This document shows, one piece after another, positions 50,504 to 59,981 of a stretch of 64,000 bases of DNA; the stretch's first letter is position 1; the number at the start of each line of letters is the position of its first letter. Below the pieces are notes generated by a model. That model was not told the origin of the DNA. It saw only the letters and a list, made by a program, of their open reading frames with translations, and made no database searches. Where the stretch lies: assembly GCA_021825925.1 (NCBI GenBank), contig JAKAFP010000001.1, forward strand, positions 310,001 through 374,000, in the 5' to 3' direction. This DNA is from Chloroflexota bacterium (lineage in GTDB: Bacteria; Chloroflexota; Anaerolineae; Anaerolineales; Anaerolineaceae). The translations under genes were made by a program, and so were the position numbers.

Positions 50504-51631
50504 ATGACTAAGAAGTTGATGTTCGTAATGACGTTCCTCGTAATTGCCGTTATGATGCTCGCGAGCTGCGCTCCAAAAGCAACTGAAGCACCCGCCGCTG
50601 TTGCCACTGAAGCCCCTGCTGCAACTGAAGCTGCCGCAACTGCTGCACCAACTGAAGCCGTCGCGACTGAAGCTGCTGCTGAACCAGCTGAAGACACCGT
50701 GGTTTCCATGGTTCCTGCAAAAGCTGGAGCACCCTTGGATATCAATGGCAAGGTTGTTTGCTACATCATCCCTTCACTCGCCAATCCTTTCTTGAATGGT
50801 GTTGCCACCTCTGTTACCGAAAAATTCAAAGCTGACGGCGTGACTGTCAATGTCTACGGCGCTGATGAAGGTGGTCTAAACCAACAATTCGATCAGATCG
50901 AAAACTGCATCTCGATGAAAGTTGATTTCATGTACTTGATGGCAGCCGGTGAAGTTGATCAATTGATGCCCGCGATTGATGAAGTCAAAGCTGCTGGTAT
51001 CATGATCATGGGTGTTCCTCCTCAAAAATTAGCCCCCTTTGACGCCATTATGCACACCAGCCAATACGAAGATGGCCAAAAAGTTGCCAAGATGGCTTGT
51101 GATTTCATCAATGCCCGTTACCCGGATGCTGCTGATGGCTCCATTGAAACGGCTATCCTTGGTGCGCCGAACAACTCTGTTGGCATGAAACTTCGCCACG
51201 ACGGTTATCTCACGATCACCGAAACTTGCCCCAAAGTGAAACTTGTTGTGGATTCAGACGTACCGACCGATAGTATTCCTGCCGGTCAGGCCGCAGCTGA
51301 AACTGCCTTAGTCTCCAATCCAAACATTAAAGTATTTATTGGCCAATCCTCCGCTCATGCCCAGGGTATCGCCAATGCCGTCAAAGCTATGCCCAATGTT
51401 GATTTCAAAGATTACGGTGTCTTCGCCGGCGATATGGATCCTGCCAATATCCCCGTTGTCACTAGCTGCGAAGATCCTTACAAGGGTTTTGTCGCCATCG
51501 GTGGAACTTCACTTGATCAGGCAACTTACGAGCAGGTCAAAAAGATGCTGCAAGGGGTCGAATATCCCAATATCATCAATGATGTGTTGGAACCGATCAC
51601 CTGCGATTTCACCACTATTGCACCTAAATAA
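50504..51631 (+). CDS. Sugar ABC transporter substrate-binding lipoprotein (RbsB-like)
   Basis: The 375-residue lipoprotein has its lipobox at Cys22 (MLASC), an Ala/Thr/Glu/Pro linker to about residue 75 and a Peripla_BP_4 domain: VVCYIIPSLANPFLNGVATS, DFMYLMAAGEVDQLMPAIDEVKAAG and VFIGQSSAHAQGIANA. It feeds the ATPase/permease pair downstream. AAAAGGAGAAG precedes the ATG. The purine-rich element TTGAAGGGAGGTGGT lies 74 bases upstream. A hairpin follows the stop after 22 bases. Confidence 0.93.
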   Translation: MTKKLMFVMTFLVIAVMMLASCAPKATEAPAAVATEAPAATEAAATAAPTEAVATEAAAEPAEDTVVSMVPAKAGAPLDINGKVVCYIIPSLANPFLNGVATSVTEKFKADGVTVNVYGADEGGLNQQFDQIENCISMKVDFMYLMAAGEVDQLMPAIDEVKAAGIMIMGVPPQKLAPFDAIMHTSQYEDGQKVAKMACDFINARYPDAADGSIETAILGAPNNSVGMKLRHDGYLTITETCPKVKLVVDSDVPTDSIPAGQAAAETALVSNPNIKVFIGQSSAHAQGIANAVKAMPNVDFKDYGVFAGDMDPANIPVVTSCEDPYKGFVAIGGTSLDQATYEQVKKMLQGVEYPNIINDVLEPITCDFTTIAPK

Positions 51632-51653
51632 AGTTCATTCGTTGTAGAAAATT

Positions 51654-51681
51654 GAGAAGGGAGGGCTTTTCCTCCCTTCTC
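51654..51681. terminator. Hairpin between binding-protein and ATPase genes
   Basis: GAGAAGGGAGG (51654-51664) pairs perfectly with CCTCCCTTCTC (51671-51681), loop of six. It resembles the hairpins after the other binding-protein genes. Confidence 0.75.
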
Positions 51682-51704
51682 CTAATAATAATGAGGTGAA
51701 AAGT

Positions 51705-53192
51705 ATGGATACCAAGGTTGTTTTATCCCTGGAAAACATCACCAAGAGATACCCGGGTGTACTTGCATTAAATAAAGTTTCAATGAATTTTCTTGAAGGT
51801 GAAGTTCATGCTTTATTGGGTGAAAATGGTGCGGGGAAATCCACACTGATAAAAGCGGTGGCCGGTGCCATTGATATTGATTCTGGAAGAATCAGCATCA
51901 ACGGTCAGGAATATGAAAAAATAACGCCCTCACTTTCTAGAAGCCTTGGTATAGAAGTCATCTATCAAGAATTCAATTTGGTTCCCACATTGTCGTGTGC
52001 TGAAAATATCTACCTGTGTGAAAAAAGTGAAAAATCAGCCTTGTTTAACGCCAAGGATATTGAAAAAAAAGCAGCCAACGTTTTGGATCAATTTGGAGTG
52101 AAAATTGATCCGCAAAGAATGGTGCAGGATTTATCTATTGCTGAACAACAGATCATTGAAATTGCCAAAGCAGTATCCAAAAACGTCAAAATATTAATCA
52201 TGGACGAACCTTCTGCTCCATTAAGCGTGTCGGAAGTGGAAATGATGTTCAAGATTATTAATCAGTTAAAAGAAAAAGGGGTGACGGTCATTTATATTTC
52301 ACATCGTTTGGAAGAGGTGTTTCGTATTTCAGATCGTGTGAGTGTGATGCGTGATGGATCTTATGTCACAACCAAAAACACCAAAGATACCAGCCGACAG
52401 GAACTGATCACTTTAATGGTTGGCCGCGAACTGAAAGAAACCTACCCCAAACGAAAAAATCTTCCGGGTGATGTTGCCCTTGAGGTAAAAAACCTGACTG
52501 GTAATGGTGACCGTAATTTATCCTTCAGTGTTCGTAAGGGTGAAATATTAGGGATTTCAGGATTGGTGGGTGCTGGACGAACAGAATTGGCCCAACTTCT
52601 TTTTGGCGCAGCTCCAATTGAGAGTGGCGAGATATTGATCAATGGAAAGATTACCAAAATTCGTTCACCATTGGATGCAATTCACCACAAAATTGGATTA
52701 TTGACGGAAGATCGCAAAGGACAGGGACTGTTCCTTGAAATGCCTATCAAGTGGAATATCAGTTTTCCAATTGGTCAACGCATCTCAAAATATGGTGTTG
52801 TAAATACTAAAAAAGAAGATGAAATTGCTACAAAATATAAAGAACGAATAAACATTAAAACTCCCAGCTTGTTGCAGCAAGTGGTCAATCTGAGTGGTGG
52901 CAACCAACAAAAAGTGGTGCTTGCAAAAGCATTGGCAGCAGAATCGGATATTTTAATTTTTGACGAGCCAACTCGTGGAATAGATGTCGGTGCCAAACAA
53001 GAGATTTATCACCTGATGACTGAATTGGCTGATAACGGGATTACGATCTTGATGATCTCTTCTGATATGGAGGAGTTGTTAGGAATGTCAGATCGGATCA
53101 TTGTCTTATGCGAAGGCGAATTGGCAGGAGAAGTCCAAAAAGAGAATTTTAATCAACATTTTATTCTCGACCTCGCATCGGGAACGCATTAA
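51705..53192 (+). CDS. Monosaccharide ABC transporter ATP-binding protein (RbsA type)
   Basis: The 495-residue tandem ATPase has a first domain with Walker A GENGAGKST and signature LSIAEQQ, and a second domain with GLVGAGRTE and LSGGNQQKVV followed by ILIFDEPTRGIDV. One change stands out: Walker B of domain 1 reads LIMDEPSAPLS where relatives have LIMDEPTAxLS. GAGGTGA precedes the ATG at 51705; the GTG at 51696 overlaps that site. Confidence 0.94.
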   Translation: MDTKVVLSLENITKRYPGVLALNKVSMNFLEGEVHALLGENGAGKSTLIKAVAGAIDIDSGRISINGQEYEKITPSLSRSLGIEVIYQEFNLVPTLSCAENIYLCEKSEKSALFNAKDIEKKAANVLDQFGVKIDPQRMVQDLSIAEQQIIEIAKAVSKNVKILIMDEPSAPLSVSEVEMMFKIINQLKEKGVTVIYISHRLEEVFRISDRVSVMRDGSYVTTKNTKDTSRQELITLMVGRELKETYPKRKNLPGDVALEVKNLTGNGDRNLSFSVRKGEILGISGLVGAGRTELAQLLFGAAPIESGEILINGKITKIRSPLDAIHHKIGLLTEDRKGQGLFLEMPIKWNISFPIGQRISKYGVVNTKKEDEIATKYKERINIKTPSLLQQVVNLSGGNQQKVVLAKALAAESDILIFDEPTRGIDVGAKQEIYHLMTELADNGITILMISSDMEELLGMSDRIIVLCEGELAGEVQKENFNQHFILDLASGTH

Positions 53193-53211
53193 TTTTCGGA
53201 GGAATCTAATC

Positions 53212-54213
53212 ATGAGCAATCTAACAGTTGGTAACAACTCCATTGGCCCAAAGATCGTCACCGTCCTAAAAAAGAATGTGCCTTTGTTGATATTGATCTT
53301 TTTGGTGATTCTCTTTACGTTCATGGCTCCTAACTTCATGACTTTTGGCAACATTCGTACATTAATTCGCCAAATCTCATTCGCGGGCATTAGCGCCGTC
53401 GGTTTGATGTTCGTTATGATCAGTGGTGGTATTGATCTCTCGATCGGTGCTCAGGTGGTTTTCAGCAATGTCCTTATGGCAATCATGTTTGTGGACTGGA
53501 AATTGCCACCTGCGGTCGCAATACCACTCATTTTGCTCGTGGGAACGGGTCTGGGAGCAATTAACGGTTTCCTGTGTATTAAACTTAAAATACATCCGCT
53601 GATTATTACGCTGGGTACTTCTGCAATTTTCAAAGGCGCTGGATATATCATCAACAAATCCAGGAATATCATGGGCTTCCCTGATTCATTCCGCTGGTTC
53701 GGCCAGGGATATATCTGGGGAATTCCAGTACCTGTCATTGTGATGATTATTGTGGCTTTGATTGGATCATTCATCCTGACCAAGACTTACTTTGGCAGAA
53801 AAGTGTTTGCCCTGGGCGGAAATGAAGAAGCAGCTCGTTTGGCAGGTGTAAACCTCAACCGGATGAAAGTTTCTTTGTTCATGATCTGTGGACTTGTAAC
53901 TTCGATCAGTACGATATTGTTATTATCAAGGGTTTTTGCAGGCCAAACGATGACTGGACAAGGTCTTGAATTTGACTGCCTGACTGCAGCCTTATTGGGT
54001 GGTGTCAGTTTCAAAGGTGGAGAGGGAACCGTTTTTGGATTAATCGTTGGTATGCTAATCATAGGTGTGTTAAACAATGCCATGCAGTTGGCTACTTTTC
54101 CAGATTTTTCACAGCAAGTGGTCAAAGGTGCTGTTCTACTAATTGCTGTGGCGTTTGATGTATTTCAGAAAAATCGAAAAGCCAAAGAAACCGTGGCGAA
54201 AGTCGCTGCCTAG
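53212..54213 (+). CDS. Monosaccharide ABC transporter permease (RbsC type)
   Basis: The 333-residue permease has GGIDLSIGAQVVF, HPLIITLGTS and LLGGVSFKGGEGT, the RbsC family marks, and about nine helices. CGGAGGAA selects the ATG at 53212, 19 bases after the ATPase stop. Only one permease is encoded, so it presumably forms a homodimer, unlike the two-permease transporter at 4443-6458. Confidence 0.93.
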   Translation: MSNLTVGNNSIGPKIVTVLKKNVPLLILIFLVILFTFMAPNFMTFGNIRTLIRQISFAGISAVGLMFVMISGGIDLSIGAQVVFSNVLMAIMFVDWKLPPAVAIPLILLVGTGLGAINGFLCIKLKIHPLIITLGTSAIFKGAGYIINKSRNIMGFPDSFRWFGQGYIWGIPVPVIVMIIVALIGSFILTKTYFGRKVFALGGNEEAARLAGVNLNRMKVSLFMICGLVTSISTILLLSRVFAGQTMTGQGLEFDCLTAALLGGVSFKGGEGTVFGLIVGMLIIGVLNNAMQLATFPDFSQQVVKGAVLLIAVAFDVFQKNRKAKETVAKVAA

Positions 54214-54267
54214 AAATTGGGCAGTTAATCGCTGTTTGTCCGAAGAAATCTGGAGTGTGGATTAGCT

Positions 54268-55215
54268 TTGGCACAAGACGCTGATAACCTTAACTCGAAT
54301 TCTTTCCAATCGCCTAAAGGAGGTTTTACGCCTTTAGGCGATTCTTTGGGACTGCCAGAAATTCCGATTGCAGATGTTTCTTTTGTAGCTCGGAAATTCC
54401 TTGATGTTCCTTACGCTTCCATTTCTCCATCCCAAAAGTTGGATATTTACCTGCCTGAGCAAGGGAAAGGGCCGTTTCCGGTGCTTTTGGTGATCCATGG
54501 GGGCGGATTCATGATTGGCGATAAACGCGACATTCACGTCCTTCCATTTCTAGACGCCATTCAGCTTGGTTTTTCGGTTGTCAGTGTGGAGTATCGCCTC
54601 AGCCGTGAAGCGGTCTTTCCGGCAGCCGTGCAGGATGTTAAAGCTGCCGTGCGATGGATCCGCGCGCACCAGGAAAGGTATTTTTTGGACGCCAGTAAGC
54701 TGGCTGCTTGTGGTGGGTCGGCTGGCGGCAATTTGGCAGTCATGTTGGGCGTCACTGGCAACACAAGCGTATTTGATGATCAGGTTCTAGGCAATCTGGA
54801 TTACTCATCCGAGGTACAGGCAGTGGTGGATTGGTTTGGTCCTGTTGATTTTCTCCACATGGATGAACAGATCCTGCAAAATGGGATCGGAGTGCCTGAC
54901 CATAACGAACCCTTTTCACCTGAGTCGCAATACCTGGGAGCGCCAATTCAGTCCGTTCCCGAAAAGATTGAGCAGGCCAACCCTTATCTCTATCTTCATG
55001 TGGGGCTTCCTCCATTTTTCATTCAACATGGTGATAATGACCCGTTGGTACCTGTGCAGCAATCCATTGCTCTGCACAAGGCGCTTGCACAATACTTGAA
55101 GCCTGATCAACTTCAATTCGAGATCATAGCCGGGGCGGAACACGGCGATCCGAAATTTGAGACCACCGAAAACATGACTAACGTTTTTAAATTTCTACAA
55201 GCTCATCTGTTTTGA
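54268..55215 (+). CDS. Alpha/beta hydrolase (esterase), paralogue 3
   Basis: The 315-residue esterase has HGGGF (77-81) and Ser151 in GGSAGGN, with Asp in QHGDNDPLVP and His in GAEHGD. The assigned start is TTG with GGAG at 54251, a poor spacing. Its first ~30 residues have no counterpart in paralogues 1 and 2 and contain a perfect 10-bp hairpin (54311-54320 with 54331-54340) that includes AAAGGAGG. The true start could be later. It follows the permease by 54 bases. Confidence 0.85.
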   Translation: MAQDADNLNSNSFQSPKGGFTPLGDSLGLPEIPIADVSFVARKFLDVPYASISPSQKLDIYLPEQGKGPFPVLLVIHGGGFMIGDKRDIHVLPFLDAIQLGFSVVSVEYRLSREAVFPAAVQDVKAAVRWIRAHQERYFLDASKLAACGGSAGGNLAVMLGVTGNTSVFDDQVLGNLDYSSEVQAVVDWFGPVDFLHMDEQILQNGIGVPDHNEPFSPESQYLGAPIQSVPEKIEQANPYLYLHVGLPPFFIQHGDNDPLVPVQQSIALHKALAQYLKPDQLQFEIIAGAEHGDPKFETTENMTNVFKFLQAHLF

Positions 55216-55409
55216 AAATTGGGCGCAATAATCAGAATGCAATGATTTGCAAGTTTGTTCAGGGCCTGTTAAGAGTTTGTGTTTAAAAATAACCATAAAC
55301 TACATTCTCTAATAGTTGTTGGTTAGCAAAAAAATTGGGGGATTGACGGGAGGCTATATGTACCTCCATTTTTTTTACAAAGGCTCAAGACATTATTTCT
55401 GAAAAAAAC

Positions 55410-55437
55410 TTGACCCATTTGAATATTATGCTATCAT
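55410..55437 (+). promoter_or_regulatory. Promoter of the chemotaxis receptor gene
   Basis: TTGACC and TATCAT, 16-bp spacer. The same two hexamers recur upstream of the aldehyde oxidoreductase gene (57971-57999). Confidence 0.65.
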
Positions 55438-55441
55438 AATA

Positions 55442-55468
55442 ATGAAACATAGTTTTATCTAATAAAAC
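55442..55468. promoter_or_regulatory. Three-part IclR-type operator, site D
   Basis: Half-sites ATGAAAC (55442-55448), GTTTTAT (55452-55458) and ATAAAAC (55462-55468), spacers ATA and CTA. It starts 4 bases after the -10 box. Confidence 0.7.
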
Positions 55469-55811
55469 ACAATAAATGAAAACAAAGAAAACGGTAGCGT
55501 AATTTTGGATAAGCAGTTAATACATGCTTCAATAAGTCCTCCATAAACAAAAGGCAATGATCATTTGGTTTAGAAAACAACCTTATATGGATCAACCCGG
55601 CAAAAGAAATGCTAATTGTTATTCATCGAAATATGGTGTTCTGCTGAGTCGGATATAGGGATATTTTTACTCATCGCCTGTCTGAAACAAGTAATTAAAG
55701 TAGTTAAGCATTAACTACAGGAGACATATTCTGACATATAAATCGAAGTACTTCGCCATCGTATAGAAAAAACGCATTAACAATTTGTCTCGAAAGGATG
55801 ACCAAAGGCTC

Positions 55812-57815
55812 ATGATTCGAACTAAATTGCTCATCGGCTTTGCATTGACAATGATGTTTTCCCTTTTATTGGGGGTGATTGGATTGATCACCCTTTCAGG
55901 GTTTTTTCAAAAAAGCATTGGTTTCTACGAATCAAATTATCTCCCTACTTATCATTCTCAAGCTTTAATGAGTAATTTTCAAACCCTTCAGAAATCCTAC
56001 ACAACGATCTTGGTACATGTTGACGAGCCGCAAATTGTTAATGAAAAATCAAATATCATTCAAGAAACCGCAGCAACAATTTCGGATGCAATAGCCAATT
56101 TTCAAGCTCGCATGGGTAATGGTGCAGAACAAACATTGGTTCAGGCAGTCAACCAGAACTGGAATACTTATCAATCCAATCTTCTGTCTTTGATAACGCA
56201 AATCGAAAACGGGGATGCTGCAGCAGTCAAAGCGAAAATTCAATTTCTGACAGAAAACGATGACACTCTGCAAAAAAGTTTTGATTCATTGGTCAGTTAT
56301 GAATTGAATGAAGCAAAGGCCAACCAAAATAAAATTCTGGCAAATTACACGTCATCGAAACATTTGATGCAGTTGATTATGCTGTTGTCCATTCTGGGGA
56401 CTGTTGCCATCGCCCTTGTTTTTTCAAGCGGATTTACAGATTCGCTCAATTTCACTTCACAATCACTCAAAAACCTTTCTGTGGGTGATTTGAATCGAAA
56501 CATGTCCGAAAGCATGAAAATAAAACTGAAAAAACGCAAAGACGAAATTGGCGATGTCAGTCGTCAGATCGGGGGCATCAGGCTTTATCTCGTTGAAATG
56601 GCCGAAATTGCCCGCCAGATTTCAGCCGGAAATTTGTCTTTGCAGGTTGAACCAAAATCAGAACGGGATGAGCTTGGCATTGCATTTACTCAAATGTCGG
56701 ATCAATTACGCGACATCATCAGTCAGATCAGCACAAACGCAGCGGGGGTTGAAAAGGCTTCTCAGCAATTAACCGTAAACGCCGAGCATACAGGTCAGGC
56801 GACCAGTCAAATTTCAAAAACCATTCTTCAAGTTGCCGATGGTATTTCTCAGCAGACAGAATCCTCTGCAAAAACCGCCCTGTCGGCCGAAGAGATGAGT
56901 CTGGCCATTGCGAAGATCGCATCGGGAGCACAGGAACAATCAAAAGCTGTAAATAAGGCTTCTGAAATTTCAAATCAAATCTCAACGGCAATCCAACAAA
57001 TCACTGAGAACGCACAAACTGGAGCTTTGGAATCCTCACAAGCTTCAGAAATTGCGGTTAAGGGAGCAGTTACGATCCAGGGAACGATCCAGGGGATGCA
57101 ATCAATAAAAGAGAAAGTCGGCCTTTCAGCACAAAGTGTTCAGAATATGAGCACCAGTTCAAGTCAGATCAGTGCGATCGTGCAAACTATTGATGATATT
57201 GCTTCGCAGACAAACTTATTGGCACTTAATGCTGCAATTGAAGCCGCTCGCGCCGGTGAAAACGGAAAGGGATTTGCAGTCGTCGCTGATGAAGTAAGAA
57301 AATTAGCTGAGAGATCCAGCGCTGCCACCAAGGAAATTGGCACGTTGATCGGAGAGATACAAAAAACAGTGGAAGAAGCAATAGCATCAATGCAGGAGAG
57401 TGAAAAAGAAGTTGAAGTGGGCGTGAAACTCGCAAACCAGAGTGATGATGCGCTCAATTCGATCACTAAAGCCGCCGAAGACGTCAAACGAAGAATCGAA
57501 GAGATTGCCAAATCGGCTCAAAAGGTTAATGCATCCTCGCAAGAATTGGTGATGTCCATGGATTCAGTCCTGGAAGTAGTGGAAGCAAATACCGCCATAA
57601 CCAAAGAGATGGACGCCAGTTCAGGGGTGGTCATCCAAGCCATCGAAAACATTGCCAGTGTCAGCGAAGAGAACAGTGCTGCGGTTGAAGAGGTCAGTGC
57701 ATCAACTGAAGAGCTGAATGCACATACGCAGGAGGTCGCTTCTTCGGCACAATCACTGGCTGCCATGGCGCAATCATTAAACACATTGATCGCTCAATTC
57801 AAGTTGGAAGGTTAG
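55812..57815 (+). CDS. Methyl-accepting chemotaxis protein
   Basis: The 667-residue receptor has TM1 (about 5-28), an extracytoplasmic four-helix-bundle sensor (30-184), TM2 (185-206), HAMP-like linkers and a long cytoplasmic coiled coil whose hairpin tip carries the CheA/CheW-binding sequence ([20 protein letters not shown]). AAAGG selects the ATG at 55812; an in-frame TTG at 55785 lacks a ribosome site. The promoter carries the same operator as the aldehyde oxidoreductase operon downstream, so it probably detects that pathway's substrate. No cheW pentapeptide tail is seen. Confidence 0.94.
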   Translation: MIRTKLLIGFALTMMFSLLLGVIGLITLSGFFQKSIGFYESNYLPTYHSQALMSNFQTLQKSYTTILVHVDEPQIVNEKSNIIQETAATISDAIANFQARMGNGAEQTLVQAVNQNWNTYQSNLLSLITQIENGDAAAVKAKIQFLTENDDTLQKSFDSLVSYELNEAKANQNKILANYTSSKHLMQLIMLLSILGTVAIALVFSSGFTDSLNFTSQSLKNLSVGDLNRNMSESMKIKLKKRKDEIGDVSRQIGGIRLYLVEMAEIARQISAGNLSLQVEPKSERDELGIAFTQMSDQLRDIISQISTNAAGVEKASQQLTVNAEHTGQATSQISKTILQVADGISQQTESSAKTALSAEEMSLAIAKIASGAQEQSKAVNKASEISNQISTAIQQITENAQTGALESSQASEIAVKGAVTIQGTIQGMQSIKEKVGLSAQSVQNMSTSSSQISAIVQTIDDIASQTNLLALNAAIEAARAGENGKGFAVVADEVRKLAERSSAATKEIGTLIGEIQKTVEEAIASMQESEKEVEVGVKLANQSDDALNSITKAAEDVKRRIEEIAKSAQKVNASSQELVMSMDSVLEVVEANTAITKEMDASSGVVIQAIENIASVSEENSAAVEEVSASTEELNAHTQEVASSAQSLAAMAQSLNTLIAQFKLEG

Positions 57816-57970
57816 TGAGATGCAAAAAGTTGGTTCATTCCTGCGAATCTGAAGTGGCGTTTTTATTCAGAGCCATTGAGTGGTTTGGGAATAAAAGTAA
57901 ATCACTTTTACCCTTCTCTATAAACTGTTGCTAACAAGTAATTTTGGTCTGCTAATTGATTAAAAAGCGC

Positions 57971-57999
57971 TTGACCAAGGAATGGGTTAATGTTATCAT
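57971..57999 (+). promoter_or_regulatory. Promoter of the aldehyde oxidoreductase/MoaD operon
   Basis: TTGACC (57971-57976), 17-bp spacer, TATCAT (57994-57999). Confidence 0.65.
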
Positions 58000-58004
58000 A
58001 ATAA

Positions 58005-58031
58005 ATGAAACATAGTTTTATTAGATAAAAC
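58005..58031. promoter_or_regulatory. Three-part IclR-type operator, site E
   Basis: Half-sites ATGAAAC (58005-58011), GTTTTAT (58015-58021) and ATAAAAC (58025-58031), spacers ATA and TAG. The last two halves are part of a perfect 25-base palindrome (58011-58035, 11-bp arms around TAG). Confidence 0.72.
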
Positions 58032-58258
58032 TATGAATAACTCAAAACCTTGGTTTAGTAGACTGTAATCGAATATTTGGAAGCTAAAAACGTAATGATC
58101 AGGGTTTAATAAGTTGGGGTTTTATCCCCGCCTTGAAGATAAAAATAGAATCATTGATATTGCGCGACAAAAACTTCTTAAATTTATTGGATAAACTGAA
58201 AGTGTATTTTTTGTGACGTTCAGGAATTTCCTAATCTTATTGAAATTTGGAGTGACAA

Positions 58259-59971
58259 ATGAGAATACTTCGAGTTGATATGTCTTCAAAAGAAATTCGA
58301 TATGAACCTGTTCCTGAAAAATATAATCACTTTGCAGGCCGGGCATTAATCGCTAACTTGCTTCTTGAGGAAATAGACCCTACCTGTGATGCTTTAGGTC
58401 CGCATAATAAATTAATATTTACTCCCGGTCTTCTCGGAGGAGCCGGAGTTACCACTGCAGGGAGATTATCAGTTGGCGCAAAAAGTCCATTGACCAAAGG
58501 TATCAAAGAATCCAATGCAGGTGGTATTGCGGGTGAGAGCCTTGGGAAAATGGGACTGCGGGCCGTGGTAATTGAAAATCAACCCCTTGAAAAAGAGTTT
58601 TATCTACTTCACATTACCACAAAAGGCGCAAGCCTTGAAAGCGCCAATGAATATGTCGGTATGGGAACCTACGCCACCTCCAAAAAGCTTGAAGAAAAAT
58701 TTGGCTCCGATTGTTCCATCATCTCGATAGGACAGGCTGGTGAGTATTTGCTCACGGGTGCTGGTGTTTCAACGACAGGAGAAAAGGATCAGCGCAGCAA
58801 TTATGCGGCTCGGGGTGGATTAGGCGCTGTGATGGGAAGTAAAGGACTTAAGGCTGTTGTCATTGACAAACCTGCCGGGAAGATGATCCAATATGTAGAC
58901 ACCGAGCTGTTCAGGACTGCCGCAAAAGCGTTCGCGCAGAAATTGCTGGATGATCCCAAGTTGGGACCTCAAGGTGGGCAACATCTTTACGGTACAGCCT
59001 CCATAGTAGGGGCGGTCAATGAAATGGGTGCTCTCCCCACAAGGAATTTCAGTAACGGTAATTTTGATGAGTCAACCAAATTGCGTGGCGAATATATGCG
59101 TGAGTTGATCCTTGCCCGAGAAGGTAAGGTGGGAACCCGCTGTATGCCAGGTTGTGTGATCGCTTGTCGCAACCTATTTGTAGATAAAAATGGAAAAGAA
59201 GTTGTTGGTACTGTGCAATATGAGACAATTGCATTGGTTGGGTCAAACCTGGGCTTGGATAATTTAGATGATGTGGCACTCTTAAACTATAAGTGCAATG
59301 ACCTTGGCCTTGATACTATTGAAACAGGGGCTGCCTTGGGAATTGCCATGGAAGCTGGATTGGTAAAACCCGGTGACACGCAAGGCTTTGTCGCTCTATT
59401 AAATCAGGTGGGAGAAGGTACTGCGCTTGGACGGGTGATTGGCAATGGCGCAGAAGTGACAGGTAGAGTCTTTGGTATTCGACGCGTGCCGGTAACTTTA
59501 GGTCAGGCGATGCCAGGTTATGACCCACGCAGTTTGAAAGGAAATGGCGTCACTTATGCAACTTCACCCCAAGGGGCGGATCATACTGCGGGCAATGCTT
59601 TTGGCGCGAGAAAGGAAGTCAATCCTCTTGGCAAAGAAGGCCAAAAAGAACTATCACTAAAATTGCAGATCATTTCTGCAATGTTGGATAGTACAGGATT
59701 ATGTTTATTCGCTCGTCCGCCTGTAATTGCTGATCCGCAATTGATGGTGGATATGCTTAATGGTATTTATGGTTGGAATTGGACAAAAGAGGATTTGGAT
59801 CAATTCAACCGCAACGTTTTACATACAGAAATTGAATTCAATCGTCGGGCTGGGTTAACCTTCGCCGATTATCGTATCCCGGAATTTATGCGTGAGGAAC
59901 CTCTCGCACCTCATAACTCAGTTTTTGATATTCCTGATAGTGACCTTGATTCAGTATTCGAAAAACTCTGA
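58259..59971 (+). CDS. Aldehyde ferredoxin oxidoreductase family (tungsten/molybdenum bis-pterin enzyme)
   Basis: The 570-residue protein has the AOR layout: N-terminal domain with FAGRALIANLLL and TAGRLSVGAKSPLT, a middle domain with RGGLGAVMGSKGLKAV binding the pterin cofactor, and the [4Fe-4S] cysteines Cys295, Cys299, Cys303 and Cys482. The cluster spacing is C-x3-C-x3-C, where archaeal AOR has C-x2-C-x3-C. It would oxidise an aldehyde to an acid with ferredoxin, or run in reverse. A MoaD-like gene follows by 10 bases. The operator ties it to the ferredoxin and CoA-transferase operon at 29963-33002. Confidence 0.93.
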   Translation: MRILRVDMSSKEIRYEPVPEKYNHFAGRALIANLLLEEIDPTCDALGPHNKLIFTPGLLGGAGVTTAGRLSVGAKSPLTKGIKESNAGGIAGESLGKMGLRAVVIENQPLEKEFYLLHITTKGASLESANEYVGMGTYATSKKLEEKFGSDCSIISIGQAGEYLLTGAGVSTTGEKDQRSNYAARGGLGAVMGSKGLKAVVIDKPAGKMIQYVDTELFRTAAKAFAQKLLDDPKLGPQGGQHLYGTASIVGAVNEMGALPTRNFSNGNFDESTKLRGEYMRELILAREGKVGTRCMPGCVIACRNLFVDKNGKEVVGTVQYETIALVGSNLGLDNLDDVALLNYKCNDLGLDTIETGAALGIAMEAGLVKPGDTQGFVALLNQVGEGTALGRVIGNGAEVTGRVFGIRRVPVTLGQAMPGYDPRSLKGNGVTYATSPQGADHTAGNAFGARKEVNPLGKEGQKELSLKLQIISAMLDSTGLCLFARPPVIADPQLMVDMLNGIYGWNWTKEDLDQFNRNVLHTEIEFNRRAGLTFADYRIPEFMREEPLAPHNSVFDIPDSDLDSVFEKL

Positions 59972-59981
59972 GAGGTGAAAT

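Larger units (their letters stand above)
55216..55784 (+). promoter_or_regulatory. 569-base gene-free region upstream of the chemotaxis receptor
   Basis: The region holds a promoter (TTGACC 55410-55415, 16-bp spacer, TATCAT 55432-55437) and operator site D at 55442-55468, leaving a leader of more than 330 bases before the receptor gene. I see no open frame of note, no strong hairpin and no recognisable riboswitch in the leader. Confidence 0.5.
57816..58258 (+). promoter_or_regulatory. 443-base gene-free region upstream of the aldehyde oxidoreductase
   Basis: It contains a promoter at 57971-57999 and operator site E at 58005-58031. The leader of ~250 bases shows no coding frame of note and no strong hairpin. 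No terminator for the receptor gene was found. Confidence 0.5.

Noticed and set aside
55785..55815. Upstream TTG start and a five-codon mini-frame (ATG at 55798) before the chemotaxis receptor
   Set aside because: The TTG lacks a ribosome site, and so short a frame may occur by chance; the ATG at 55812 with AAAGG is sufficient.
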